From Ignavibacteriaceae bacterium (GTDB lineage: Bacteria; Bacteroidota; Ignavibacteria; Ignavibacteriales; Ignavibacteriaceae), in NCBI GenBank assembly GCA_013388545.1, contig JACAFB010000017.1:1-40417 (forward strand): a stretch of DNA of 40,417 bases. The letters are read 5' to 3'. The position numbers were made by a program, and so were the translations under genes. A model generated the notes under the pieces. That model saw nothing but the letters and a program-made list of their open reading frames with translations, ran no database searches and was not told the origin of the DNA. This document shows positions 27,601 to 36,064 of this stretch, piece after piece (the stretch's first letter is position 1; every line of letters starts with the position of its first letter).

Positions 27601-30516
27601 GCTTCCTATTGTCCAGTTTTCTCCACCATTTGGTGAAGTTACAGTAATGGCTTCTTCAGAGGTGATTGTAAATACATTGTCACTCAGATCTGAGGGAATA
27701 CCATCAGATGCATCGCTTATTCTGATCTTACAATTAGTTGAAGGTGTACTAGGTATACTTGTCCAGCTGTATATACCGTTGCTTGGAGTGCTTGCAGTTA
27801 TTGTTGTCCAATCAACGCCATTATTTGTAGTGAATTCAATCTTAACATTTGAGATTCCTTCCGACGTCCACGTTATATTCTGATTAGAACCAATTCCCCA
27901 AATCTCACCGCCATTGGGTTGAGTAACTTTTATTGTCTGAGGATCCTGAGTTGTAATTGTGAAATTTGCATCTGAAAGATCAACCGGCACTCCATCAAGA
28001 GCATCACTTATTCTGATTCTGCACTGAGAAGAATTGTGAACAGGAACGCTCCATAAATACGAACCGGTATTTGAAGTTGAGCCGGTTATTAGCAACCAGC
28101 TTGCACCGCCATTAGTAGTGTATTCAATTTTAACATCTGAGACAGCTTCTGTTCCACCGGGAATGCTTCTTACAACGACCATCGGTTCTTTCTTGAAATT
28201 CAATTTCCTGGAAACACCACCGCTTGTATTCCAGGTTATGTTCTGATTAGTCCCGGCAATCCAGACCTCACCACCGTTTGGAGAAACCACATTGATTACT
28301 TCTTCAGAAGCAATTGTAAAGAAATCATCGCTCAGATCTGATGGCTGCCCATCAGTAGCGTCAAGAATCCGGATTTTGCAGTTAGTTGACGGCGAATTAG
28401 GAACATTCGACCAAGTATATACTCCGGTACTTGGAGTTGATTCAACAATAGTAATCCAGTTAACACCATTATTTATTGTATACTCAATTTTAACTGAACC
28501 GACACCGGTTGTATTCCAGGTAATGTTTTTGGTTGAACCTGCCTGCCAAACTTCACCGCCATTTGGAGAAGTAACTACAATTTCCTGGAAACCGGTATTA
28601 TAAATTGTAAAGCCATTATCCGAAACATCTGATGGAAATCCATCAACAACATCAGTGATTCTTATTTTACAATTGCTTGAATTGGCATCCGGAACAGGAT
28701 TCCAGGCATACATTCCAGTGCTTGGAGTACTTTCAGCAACTGTTATCCAGCTTGCCCCGTTATTTGTCGAATATTCGATCTTTACATCAGAAACATTTAC
28801 CGAGGTCCAGGTTATATTCTGATTGGACCCTGTTTGCCACGACTCTCCACCGTTTGGAGAGGACACAGTTATTGAGCTTGAAGGAACTATTGAAAAGAAT
28901 CCATCACATTCATCTGCGGGAAAATTGTCATCAGCATCTGTAACCCTGACTTTACAATTGGTGGATGGGAAATTTGGTATGTTTGTCCAGGTATAAAATC
29001 CGTCACTTGGTGTTGTTTGTGAAATAACTTTCCATTCAACACCATTGTTGGTTGTATATTCAATCTTCACATTTGAAATTCCGGAGGAGTTCCACTTAAT
29101 ATCCTGGGTTGAACCAACTTCCCAGAGCTCTCCGCCATTAGGTGAGGTAACTGAGATTTCCTGAGTGGTGGTATTGTAGATTGTAAATGTATTATCAGAA
29201 ACATCAAAAGGTGATCCATCCGCCGCATCACTAACTTTCACCTTGCAAAGTGTTGAAGTAAGTGAAGGAATTCCAATCCAATCAAAGGACCCGGTATTTG
29301 GGGTGCTCTCTACAATTACATTCCACGTTGCTCCGGAATTGGTAGAGAATTCAATTTTAACATCGGTGATGTTTGAAGGGCTTAGTTTTCCTCCTGAATA
29401 TTTTGATAATTTATTTTTACTTACGCTTTTCCCACCGGGCATTGAAGCGGTTGAACCATACCAGGAAATTGTTTGAGTAGTACCGGCAAGCCAGTTTTCA
29501 CCGCCATTAGGAGTTAGTACTCTTAAAGCTTGTTCCGGCAGAATAGAAAAAACACTATCGCTGGCATCTGAAGGAAATCCACTCAATGCATCGGAAATTC
29601 TGATTTTGCTGTTGGCTGATGGTGCATTTGGAACAGGATCCCAGGTAAAGAAACCATCGCTTGGAGTGCTTTCTACAATTGTATTCCAGGTTAATCCATT
29701 GTTGGTTGTATATTCAATCTTCACGTCAGACACCTGGGAGCTATACCAGGAAATATTTTGACTGCTGTTGACATTCCATTTTTCCCCACCGTTCGGGCTG
29801 ATCACTTTAATTTCCTGGGGAACAGCGATTGCAAATGGTGAATTGCTGACATCTGAAATAGTATCGTTCGAAACATCGGTTATTTTGATGAGACAATTTG
29901 CAGAGGGAGAATTGGGAACCGGCTCCCATTTAAATTTACTGCTGTCAGCCGGATAACTTTGTGAAAGAGTATTCCATGTTGTACCCGCATTAGTTGATAA
30001 TTCAATTTTCACGTTTTGAACTGAACTTGATACCCATTCAATCTGGTAGAGACTGCCAACGTATGCTACTTCCCCGCCGTTAGGTTTTGTAACTGTTACA
30101 GTTTTATTTTGATTAGGAATAATACTGAAAAATGAATCTGATTCATCTGCCGACAAATTATCTGTGGTTGATATTCTTATTTTACATTCATCTGAAATAC
30201 GGTTTGGAACGGGGCTCCAGATAAAGCTGCCGGTATTTTGCATGTTGCCTGTAATTAAATTCCAGCTGGCACCGTTATCATCCGAATATTCTATTCTGAG
30301 ATTTCCTTTTGTATTGCTTGTCCATCTGATTTCATAGGCGGTGGCAACCTGAATCAGCTCACCACCGTTGGGAGAGAGTACGGTTACTGTAACATTGCCG
30401 CCCGGGCCAAGAACATTTTCTACCACCTGCTCAGGTTCACAACTATTCAGAAGCAGGGATGAAAAGGATATGAATACTATACCTAAAAGAATTTTTGTAA
30501 CAGATAATTTTAACAT
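24622..30516 (-). CDS. Giant lipoprotein of about 19 tandem Ig-like PNGGE repeats
   Basis: This protein of 1964 residues has a lipoprotein signal (MLKLSVTKILLGIVFISFSSLLLNSC, Cys26). Its body is made almost wholly of domains of about 95 residues. Each domain opens with xVxSPNGGExWxxG, continues QNITWxS...VKIEYTTNNGxxW, then STPSxGxYxW and CKIRISDAxDG, and closes with FTI. I count 18 units with PNGGE and a degenerate 19th at the C-terminus. Such units usually match the Kre9/Knh1 N-terminal (Ser-Thr-rich GPI-anchored type) Ig-like family. Units 4, 8, 10 and 12 carry an extra ~25 residues in one loop. There is no T9SS sorting domain; anchoring should be by lipid. It probably forms a long surface stalk or adhesin, by analogy only. 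Confidence 0.88.
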   Translation of the reverse strand: MLKLSVTKILLGIVFISFSSLLLNSCEPEQVVENVLGPGGNVTVTVLSPNGGELIQVATAYEIRWTSNTKGNLRIEYSDDNGASWNLITGNMQNTGSFIWSPVPNRISDECKIRISTTDNLSADESDSFFSIIPNQNKTVTVTKPNGGEVAYVGSLYQIEWVSSSVQNVKIELSTNAGTTWNTLSQSYPADSSKFKWEPVPNSPSANCLIKITDVSNDTISDVSNSPFAIAVPQEIKVISPNGGEKWNVNSSQNISWYSSQVSDVKIEYTTNNGLTWNTIVESTPSDGFFTWDPVPNAPSANSKIRISDALSGFPSDASDSVFSILPEQALRVLTPNGGENWLAGTTQTISWYGSTASMPGGKSVSKNKLSKYSGGKLSPSNITDVKIEFSTNSGATWNVIVESTPNTGSFDWIGIPSLTSTLCKVKVSDAADGSPFDVSDNTFTIYNTTTQEISVTSPNGGELWEVGSTQDIKWNSSGISNVKIEYTTNNGVEWKVISQTTPSDGFYTWTNIPNFPSTNCKVRVTDADDNFPADECDGFFSIVPSSSITVSSPNGGESWQTGSNQNITWTSVNVSDVKIEYSTNNGASWITVAESTPSTGMYAWNPVPDANSSNCKIRITDVVDGFPSDVSDNGFTIYNTGFQEIVVTSPNGGEVWQAGSTKNITWNTTGVGSVKIEYTINNGVNWITIVESTPSTGVYTWSNVPNSPSTNCKIRILDATDGQPSDLSDDFFTIASEEVINVVSPNGGEVWIAGTNQNITWNTSGGVSRKLNFKKEPMVVVRSIPGGTEAVSDVKIEYTTNGGASWLLITGSTSNTGSYLWSVPVHNSSQCRIRISDALDGVPVDLSDANFTITTQDPQTIKVTQPNGGEIWGIGSNQNITWTSEGISNVKIEFTTNNGVDWTTITASTPSNGIYSWTSIPSTPSTNCKIRISDASDGIPSDLSDNVFTITSEEAITVTSPNGGENWTIGSTQTITWNSTGNRPMKFNFKKEPMVKMNAGNSGIESIINVMIELSTNGGTNWQTVVSSTPNNGNFNWTVPSVASSLCKIRISDASDGSPFDVSDNNFTIYSDTMQIITVNSPNGGEVWGVGTNQNVTWNSSGINNVKIEYTIDNGLNWNTITNSTPSTGFYSWLNLPNTPSFNCKVRISDAADGYPSDVSNAPFTITNQDGITVLSPNGGENWLAGSVQIVSWASTGGTARGLVLKKEPLVKSKSNLFNPEAISDVKIEYTTNGGANWITIISSTPNTGNYSWTVPSLNSSQCRVRISDVVNPAVYDVSDNNFTIYNDTPQQIEVTSPNGGEVWQASSSQNITWTSTSVANVRIEFTTNNGVSWTTIVASTPSDGFYTWVPLPNTPSTNCKVRITDVADGFPSDASNSFFTIAPETDITVTTPNGGETWIAGTAQNITWTSINISDVKIEYTTNGGANWTQIVASTPSVGVYTWDPIPNVYSTQCKIRISDASDGSPFDISDANFTISNEQIQTITVTSPNGGEIWQSGTSQNITWSTANIADVKIEYTTNNGINWNLITASTPNSGSYEWSPIPDINSTACKVRISDVVDGEPMDASDEPFTIFPVQELMIIVPNGGEVYNAGDPVNIIWSSQGVENVKIEYTINNGILPEDWFVLVESTPSDGSYQTGFSIPSNQYRIRISDAEDGSPTDLGDGTFTIQLQPQINILTPNGGENWLVGETYEIRWESNVISNINIEYTLNGGATWESIAANYPNTGSYFWAVPLTITQSSDVCKIKISDAVDGSPSDQSNDFFSIQAGPSVRVVFPNGGEHIDRIFGPDTNIIWTSSGVANVSIDYTLDNGVTWINIIPSTPSTGSFRWILPPRDVRSSLTRVRVTDVANPSIKDQSDSYFYLNTFPPELELLIKSGESWQTGKSKSISWYSSVKIKKVKLEYSIDNGVTWKVIAENIDSKANTKNSYKWKQVPSGQTLLIRISDMRQTFSAVSNKIVIRK
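26839..26922 (-). repeat. Basic loop insertion in repeat 12
   Basis: About 25 extra residues stand at the same loop and contain LVLKKEPLVKSKS. Repeat 4 (about 29360-29452) has a more divergent lysine-rich insertion at the same point (GGKSVSKNKLSKYSGGK). Confidence 0.75.
27493..27575 (-). repeat. Basic loop insertion in repeat 10
   Basis: About 25 extra residues stand at the same loop as in repeat 8 and contain FNFKKEPMVKM. The core DNA differs from repeat 8 at only a few positions. Confidence 0.75.
28136..28222 (-). repeat. Basic loop insertion in repeat 8
   Basis: About 25 extra residues lie between the ITWNTSG and VKIEYTTN strands and contain LNFKKEPMVVV. The stretch is close at DNA level to that of repeat 10. 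Confidence 0.75.
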
Positions 30517-30795
30517 GGCAAACTCTCGTCTTATAAATTTATGAGTTGATGGTATGGTTTCGCTTATGTTTTTGTTTTATAACCAGATACCAGTTTTAGT
30601 TTACGATAACCATAAACTTCAACTATCATACCTGCAATTAGGAGAATAAATTACCGATGAATTATGCGGTGGTTTAAGGTAGTTGTAAAAAATTCTGCAA
30701 TTATTCGGTAAAAAGTTCAAGAAATGATGTTATTTGCAAGGAATAATGCCGCTTTTATAAAGATTAAATGCTGAGAAATTATCTGTCCGATTAGC

Positions 30796-32202
30796 TCAGA
30801 TTGCTTTTGTATCTCTTCTTATCATCTGCCAGACAGTTACTAAAATTATTTGAATATCAAGAAGGAAGGACCAGTTTTCGATGTACCATAAATCATATTC
30901 CATTCGTTTGATAGTTCTTTTTTCGTTCTCTGTTTCGTCTTCAACATCACCTCTTAGCCCGTGAATCTGAGCCCATCCGGTAATGCCCGGTTTAACGATG
31001 TGCCTCAGCCTGATTTTTTCAAAAATCTTTGAATACTTTTCATCGTAAGGAATTGCGTGTGGACGAGGACCAACAACAGACATATCTCCCAGCAGTACAT
31101 TAAAAAATTGCGGCATCTCGTCCAGGTTTGATTTTCGAAGCAAGTTTCCGAAGGAAGTAATCCTTGGGTCATTCTCTGTAACGGGCTTGAACCTGATATT
31201 TTCATTATCATCAGCAGATACTAAAGTTCTGAATTTATAACATTTAAATTTTCGGTTTTTAACTCCTATTCTTTCCTGAACATATATTGCAGGCCCTGCC
31301 GAGTTTAATTTTATTAACAGAACTATTATCGGGAACAACCAGCTGAAGATCGTCACAAGAACTATTATCGAAAACAACAGGTCGAATACTCTTTTAATAA
31401 ATCTCCAGTGAATTTCTTCAAGAGGTTCAGCTCTTGCAGTAATAACAGGAAAGTTACCAATCATACTTACCTGAAATTTCTTGGAAACATATTTGAAATA
31501 ATCAGGGATGATGTGAATGCGGACAGCATTCCTGTTGCATATTCTAATTATCTGTTCAATCTTTTCTTCTGAAAATTCCGGCAGAGAAATTATAACCTCT
31601 TCAACATGTGCTTTAATAATCTGGCTTTCGAGTTCATCAATTTTCCCGATTACTTTTTCTCCATCAACGGCCTCTACACTATCGTCGAGAAACCCGGCAA
31701 GTTTATAACCAAAGTCGGGATTTTTTTTAAGCACCTCATTGAAATTCCTGCCAACTTCACCAGCACCAATTATTAAAATGTTTCTGACATGTTTTCCTCT
31801 TTTTCTAAGATTTTTCAGTATAAGCTTGAAGGCTAGTATCCTGGCATTTATTGATGCAGCAATAAGAAATAAAAAGTAAACAACAAAATTTCTGGTGAAA
31901 AGATCTTCCTTGATAAGAAATATGAAAATTACTGAAGCAACTGCCTGAGGAATAATAATCTTTAGTAATATTATGAATTGATAAGCGAAATTGCGGGAAT
32001 TAAAATCACCGTAAAAATTGGATGTGCTTGAGGAAAAGATCCAGATTAAATTCAGCGCCATCATAAGAATGAACATATAATTTCGCTGTAGTAATATTTC
32101 CCATGATTGAGCCAGCACACATGCTGCCATGAATGATAAATTCAAAAGAAAAAGATCGCTGATAAGCCTGAAATAAAATATTGATTTCTGATTGAGTATC
32201 AT
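30796..32202 (-). CDS. Polyprenyl glycosylphosphotransferase initiating exopolysaccharide synthesis (WcaJ-like)
   Basis: This membrane enzyme of 468 residues transfers a sugar-1-phosphate to undecaprenyl phosphate, the first step of lipid-linked polysaccharide assembly. About four helices fill residues 1-125. A Rossmann-like domain follows (NILIIGAGEVGRNF at 141-154). The C-terminal catalytic bacterial sugar transferase domain starts at KRVFDLLFSIIV, with CYKFRTL, the GNLLRKSNLDEMPQFFNVLLGDMSVVGPRP core and KPGITGWAQIHG. Glucose- or galactose-phosphate is usual for this family; the sugar here is not certain. It is the last gene of the seven-gene unit, 11 bases after a glycosyltransferase, although it acts first in the pathway. 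Confidence 0.92.
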   Translation of the reverse strand: MILNQKSIFYFRLISDLFLLNLSFMAACVLAQSWEILLQRNYMFILMMALNLIWIFSSSTSNFYGDFNSRNFAYQFIILLKIIIPQAVASVIFIFLIKEDLFTRNFVVYFLFLIAASINARILAFKLILKNLRKRGKHVRNILIIGAGEVGRNFNEVLKKNPDFGYKLAGFLDDSVEAVDGEKVIGKIDELESQIIKAHVEEVIISLPEFSEEKIEQIIRICNRNAVRIHIIPDYFKYVSKKFQVSMIGNFPVITARAEPLEEIHWRFIKRVFDLLFSIIVLVTIFSWLFPIIVLLIKLNSAGPAIYVQERIGVKNRKFKCYKFRTLVSADDNENIRFKPVTENDPRITSFGNLLRKSNLDEMPQFFNVLLGDMSVVGPRPHAIPYDEKYSKIFEKIRLRHIVKPGITGWAQIHGLRGDVEDETENEKRTIKRMEYDLWYIENWSFLLDIQIILVTVWQMIRRDTKAI

Positions 32203-32213
32203 TAAGAGTTTTT

Positions 32214-33332
32214 TTACTTAAAAAATTCTTTGCATTTATTATTTACAAATTTCAGGATTTTTTCCTCAAATTTCTCACGGCTAAAGTTAAGAGAATGATT
32301 CCTTATAAAAGCACCATCGAAGCTCAGTGATTCTGATTCAAATTCATTAACTGCTGAAATAATTGAAGCCGCATTTTGTTCATCGAAGAATATTCCGGTT
32401 TTATCAGGAATTACAGTCTCTCTGGCTCCCCCCTTATTGAAGCAGATAACTGGAGTGCCGCAAGCCATTGCCTCAACAACAATAATCCCGAAATCTTCTT
32501 CTGCCGGAAAAACAAATGCTTTTGCTTTTTGCATATAGGTTCTGAGTTCGTTGTGCGGAAGATATCCAAGCAGTTTTATGTTGCTGGTTATTTTTGATTT
32601 TATTTTCTCAAATTCGGGTCCGCTTCCTGCTACCAGGAGTTTCTTCTCTGGCATCCGGCTAAATGCTTCAACCACAAGATCAATTCTTTTATAAGGGACA
32701 AGTCTCGACGCCGCCAAATAATAATCTTCTTTGACAGCTTCAAGATTGAAAAAATGTGTATCTACGGGAGGATAAATTGTTATTGAGTCCCGGTTGTAAA
32801 TTCGTTTTATTTTTTCAGAAATATAATTTGAATTTGCAATAAAGTAATCAACATTCTCTGCTGATTTCAAATCCCATTTTCTTAAGTAATTAATTACCGA
32901 CGAAGCAAGTTTGCCTTTAATTCCCTTATGAAGATTTGCTTCTTTCAAATAGTAGTCAGATTGATCCCAGGCATAACGCATAGGGGAGTGACAATAACAA
33001 ATGTGGAGTTGATTCTTATTTTTCTTAACTCCCTTTGCAACGGCATGAGCACTGCTTAAAATTAAATCGCAGCCTGAAATGTTAAATCTTTCAACTGCCG
33101 TTGGAAAGAGAGGTAAATAATTACGATGTTTTTTCCTGGAAAAGGGCAGGTATTGAATGAATGATGTAGTTGAACTTTTTCCTTTTAAAATTATTCTTCT
33201 CAGATCGTCATCAAGAAAATCTACTAATGTATAAACATCAGCTTCGGGCCAGAGGTTGATAAATGATTCAACAACTCTTTCAGAGCCAGCATAATTCACA
33301 AGCCATTCGTGCACAATAGCTTTTTTAATCAT
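32214..33332 (-). CDS. GT4 glycosyltransferase (WbaZ-like)
   Basis: This protein of 372 residues is a retaining GT-B glycosyltransferase. The N-terminus (MIKKAIVHEWLVNYAGSERVVESF) and the CYCHSPMRYAWDQ segment are typical of the WbaZ-type branch, often mannosyltransferases. The C-terminal domain has YYLAASRLVPYKRIDLVVEAF and the EX7E motif in EEDFGIIVVEAMACGTPVI. No membrane helix is seen, so it acts at the inner face of the membrane. Its start overlaps the end of the upstream GT4 gene by 8 bases, indicating translational coupling. Confidence 0.9.
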   Translation of the reverse strand: MIKKAIVHEWLVNYAGSERVVESFINLWPEADVYTLVDFLDDDLRRIILKGKSSTTSFIQYLPFSRKKHRNYLPLFPTAVERFNISGCDLILSSAHAVAKGVKKNKNQLHICYCHSPMRYAWDQSDYYLKEANLHKGIKGKLASSVINYLRKWDLKSAENVDYFIANSNYISEKIKRIYNRDSITIYPPVDTHFFNLEAVKEDYYLAASRLVPYKRIDLVVEAFSRMPEKKLLVAGSGPEFEKIKSKITSNIKLLGYLPHNELRTYMQKAKAFVFPAEEDFGIIVVEAMACGTPVICFNKGGARETVIPDKTGIFFDEQNAASIISAVNEFESESLSFDGAFIRNHSLNFSREKFEEKILKFVNNKCKEFFK

Positions 33333-34440
33333 ATTTTTCCCGGAGCAGTTCGGAATAAAGCTTTGATATTTTTTCCGCCATTATTCTCACAGTAAAATTT
33401 TCTTTTATTAATAACGCAGACTTTTCAGAAAACACCTTCCATAGATTTTTATCTCCGGCAAGCTTAAAAATACATTTTGCTGCTTCAGAAGGATTATTTA
33501 TATCGAATAAAAATCCGTTGACTCCGTCAGTAACCAAATCGATATTTCCCTCAACTCTTGACAAAATACAGGGGACACCTGCAGACATAGCCTCGAGAAC
33601 ACTTAGGGATAGTCCTTCTCTAAGCGATGTTGAAATGTAACAAAAGCTTTCCTGAAAATATTTATCTGGTTCCGGAGTAAAAGGAATAAAGAATATTTCG
33701 TTTTCCAGTCCCTCCACGGATGCTTTTTTCACAATTGATTCTTTTTCCGGGCCATCGCCAACCAGCAGACATCTGAATGATTTACCAGCATTCATTTTTC
33801 TCAGGTGTTTTATAATTGAAATTATCATAGAAGAATTTTTTGCCCTGTCAAACCTTGTTATTGAAATAAATTTCAGAACATTATCATCAAGCAGTACATC
33901 AGAAGGTTTATATCGGGATATATTAACTCCGTTCGGAATTACTTTAATCTTACTGCTTTTTGTAATTCTGTTTTGGATAGCCAGTCTGCGTTCACTTTCA
34001 GAAACGCAGATAAAAACTTTTGTAAAACCCGAAAGAATTTTTTCAATATTTTTTTGAATGAATGATAAAAATCCGTTGCTGCTAAAATGAATACCGTGAA
34101 AAGAGTGCAGGCATTCAATTCGGCTAAACATTGATAAAAGCCGGCTGTAGATTCCTCCGCCTTTTCCATGAGAGTGTATAAGTTGAATTTTTTTTACCCG
34201 GATAAACCTTAATAATCTCAGAAAAGCGCTCAATGTAAATTTTCTGTGCGGAATTACTATTATCTTTTCCCGGCCAATTAAAGAAGAATATTTTTGGAAG
34301 TAAGGAAAATCATCAGGACAGGCAATAAAAAAATCATACTCCCCGGCAAGTGATTCGAGCAGACGGAATACATGTTCAGGTCCTCCGCCGTAGTCAGCTC
34401 TTGCGGTTATAAGTATAATTCTTTTTTTTTCAATGTGCAT
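33325..34440 (-). CDS. GT4 glycosyltransferase
   Basis: This GT-B family 4 enzyme of 371 residues starts ILITARADYGGGPEHVFRLLESL, a donor/acceptor loop typical of the family. The domain junction reads VIPNGVNISRYKP. The EX7E motif is in SLREGLSLSVLEAMSAGVPCIL. It should add one sugar to the lipid-linked oligosaccharide; donor and linkage cannot be told. It lies 3 bases after the GT2 gene and overlaps the next GT4 gene by 8 bases. Confidence 0.9.
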   Translation of the reverse strand: MHIEKKRIILITARADYGGGPEHVFRLLESLAGEYDFFIACPDDFPYFQKYSSLIGREKIIVIPHRKFTLSAFLRLLRFIRVKKIQLIHSHGKGGGIYSRLLSMFSRIECLHSFHGIHFSSNGFLSFIQKNIEKILSGFTKVFICVSESERRLAIQNRITKSSKIKVIPNGVNISRYKPSDVLLDDNVLKFISITRFDRAKNSSMIISIIKHLRKMNAGKSFRCLLVGDGPEKESIVKKASVEGLENEIFFIPFTPEPDKYFQESFCYISTSLREGLSLSVLEAMSAGVPCILSRVEGNIDLVTDGVNGFLFDINNPSEAAKCIFKLAGDKNLWKVFSEKSALLIKENFTVRIMAEKISKLYSELLREKYD

Positions 34441-34443
34441 TAT

Positions 34444-35265
34444 CTAAAAAAACATTCCTCTGACTTTTAACAACAAATAAAAAAAATAATGCAATAAATT
34501 TCTGAGCACTTTGATAACCAAACCCTTATCTCTTAGCCGCTTATGTTCCGGCAGCTTCAGATTTCTTTTTATTGCAAGGTAGTTCAGTCTCCTGCTTTGC
34601 TCCTGCCAGTTCAGAGAAAATTGATTTGAATGAACCCGGTAATAAACCAGCAAAGCGCAAATAAATTTAAAGTCCGATTTTTCGGATAACCTTATCCACA
34701 AATCGTAATCCTCCACTTTGAGCTGCGGATCTTCGTCAAATCCATTAACCTGAAGAAGCAAATCTTTTCTTGCCATCACAGAAGACAGAGGGATTGTATT
34801 TCCAATAGTTAAAAGCTGATGATGATTTTCTGCAGCCCTGAAAGGTAATGGAAGAAGCTCATATTTTGATGAAAGCATATTTGCATCACCAAATGAAACC
34901 GAAGCACCATAAACAAAACTGAATTTCGGATTTACCTTAAAAGCTTTAATCTGGATTTCAATTTTTCGTTTTGTCCACAAATCATCGCTGTCAATAAATG
35001 CAACATATTCGCCTTTTGCATTTTTCAAACCGTGATTTCTTGGAATGGAAGGATTGCCCGAATGTTTTAACTGGTAAAAGAAAATTCTCTGATCTTGTTT
35101 TTGCTTTCCTAAAATTAATTCCGCAGTATTATCTGTTGATCCGTCATCAACTATAATCAGCTCGAGATTCCGGTATGATTGAGTTAAAACAGAATCAATT
35201 GAATCACCTATAAATTTTGAAGAATTGAAAGAAGCCATAACAACCGAGACTAAAGCTGAATTCAT
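34444..35265 (-). CDS. GT2 glycosyltransferase
   Basis: This inverting GT-A enzyme of 273 residues opens VSVVMASFNSSKFIGDSIDSVLTQSY. The nucleotide-binding VDDGSTDNT (D40, D41) and the metal-binding FIDSDDLW (D92, D94, D95) are present, with the base-region EDYDLWIRLSE later. The last ~45 residues are basic with a short hydrophobic stretch (LRNLLHYFFYLLLKVRG), possibly peripheral membrane contact. It lies 10 bases after the DUF268 gene within the polysaccharide operon. The sugar is unknown. Confidence 0.92.
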   Translation of the reverse strand: MNSALVSVVMASFNSSKFIGDSIDSVLTQSYRNLELIIVDDGSTDNTAELILGKQKQDQRIFFYQLKHSGNPSIPRNHGLKNAKGEYVAFIDSDDLWTKRKIEIQIKAFKVNPKFSFVYGASVSFGDANMLSSKYELLPLPFRAAENHHQLLTIGNTIPLSSVMARKDLLLQVNGFDEDPQLKVEDYDLWIRLSEKSDFKFICALLVYYRVHSNQFSLNWQEQSRRLNYLAIKRNLKLPEHKRLRDKGLVIKVLRNLLHYFFYLLLKVRGMFF

Positions 35266-35275
35266 AATTCATTGC

Positions 35276-36064
35276 TCATAGTTTAGTCATTTCGAAAATT
35301 CCGCAGCCAAAAGAACAGCCGCAATTCGAGTTAATAATATCATTATTAAGCTGAACATTTTCGTGAAGCAGATTATTATCATCTATAAATGAAAATATGT
35401 CGATCCTGTATTTCCCTTCAAAAAGGTTCAACAGATACCTGACTGAAAACACCCGATGAGCATTGTATTCAATTCTTTGTCTGCCGATCGGAGTAGAAAA
35501 ATAGAACTTGCCCCCAGCTTTCAGCAGTTTGTAAATGTTATCCAACCCTTTTAAGTGACCATTAACATCAAGGTTGTCTCCATACCTTCCAAGCCCAAGA
35601 TGCTCAATCACATGGAGGCAGGAAACGGAATCGCAGTAATTATGATTTATAAAATCTTCGCTGGTGATATCTGCCTGAACAAATTTAACGTTGCTTATGA
35701 CATAATCAATCTTACGAATGTCTAAAACTTCTATTTCTCTGAAAGATGCCACGTGAGAAACAAAACCATCTAATCGGGATCCGATGTCAACATGTTTTTG
35801 GGGGTTATTTAAATAAATTCGCTGCGCAACGAATAAGTCCTGGAAGAAATAATGAAGTGAAATATCGCCGGCTGATTGAAATCTGTCGTCGAGACAGGGA
35901 TATATTTTTGAAATACTGAATTCAGAGTTATTTACTTTTAATAAAGCTTTAAAACGTGAGTGGTTTTTGAGAAATGCAGGTATTCCTTTAACCGACAGCA
36001 AAAATTTTTTTGAGTTTAGACCAAGAGTATTCAGATATAAATTAATTTCCTTTAAAAGATTCAT
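35276..36064 (-). CDS. DUF268-type protein, methyltransferase-like
   Basis: This protein of 262 residues has in its C-terminal two-thirds a sequence typical of DUF268. It includes HVDIGSRLDGFVSHVASF (a degenerate nucleotide-binding loop), SVSCLHVIEHLGLGRYGD, GLDNIYKLLKAGGKFYFSTPIG and a cysteine-bearing end (NCGCSFGCGIFEMTKL). The pattern follows a class I SAM-dependent methyltransferase fold and occurs in polysaccharide clusters. Methylation of a sugar or lipid intermediate is the likely role, by inference. Its start overlaps the stop of the CgeB-like gene by four bases (ATGA). Confidence 0.75.
   Translation of the reverse strand: MNLLKEINLYLNTLGLNSKKFLLSVKGIPAFLKNHSRFKALLKVNNSEFSISKIYPCLDDRFQSAGDISLHYFFQDLFVAQRIYLNNPQKHVDIGSRLDGFVSHVASFREIEVLDIRKIDYVISNVKFVQADITSEDFINHNYCDSVSCLHVIEHLGLGRYGDNLDVNGHLKGLDNIYKLLKAGGKFYFSTPIGRQRIEYNAHRVFSVRYLLNLFEGKYRIDIFSFIDDNNLLHENVQLNNDIINSNCGCSFGCGIFEMTKL

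Larger units (their letters stand above)
24640..30400 (-). repeat. Tandem array of 19 repeat units of about 288 bp
   Basis: PNGGE codons occur near 30365, 30075, 29790, 29503, 29133, 28852, 28557, 28272, 27910, 27625, 27262, 26975, 26615, 26329, 26040, 25754, 25465 and 25166, with a degenerate unit near 24870. The step is 281-299 bases, except after units 4, 8, 10 and 12, where it is about 360-371. Confidence 0.9.

Noticed and set aside
27311..27883. A 190-codon plus-strand open frame opposite the repeat protein
   Set aside because: It is one of several plus-strand frames that recur with the repeat period, a by-product of codon bias in the minus-strand array. No ribosome binding site or recognisable domain is present.
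24640..30400. Regular repeats that could suggest a CRISPR array
   Set aside because: The period is about 288 bp, the units are translated throughout and encode Ig-like domains, and there are no short direct repeats with unique spacers.
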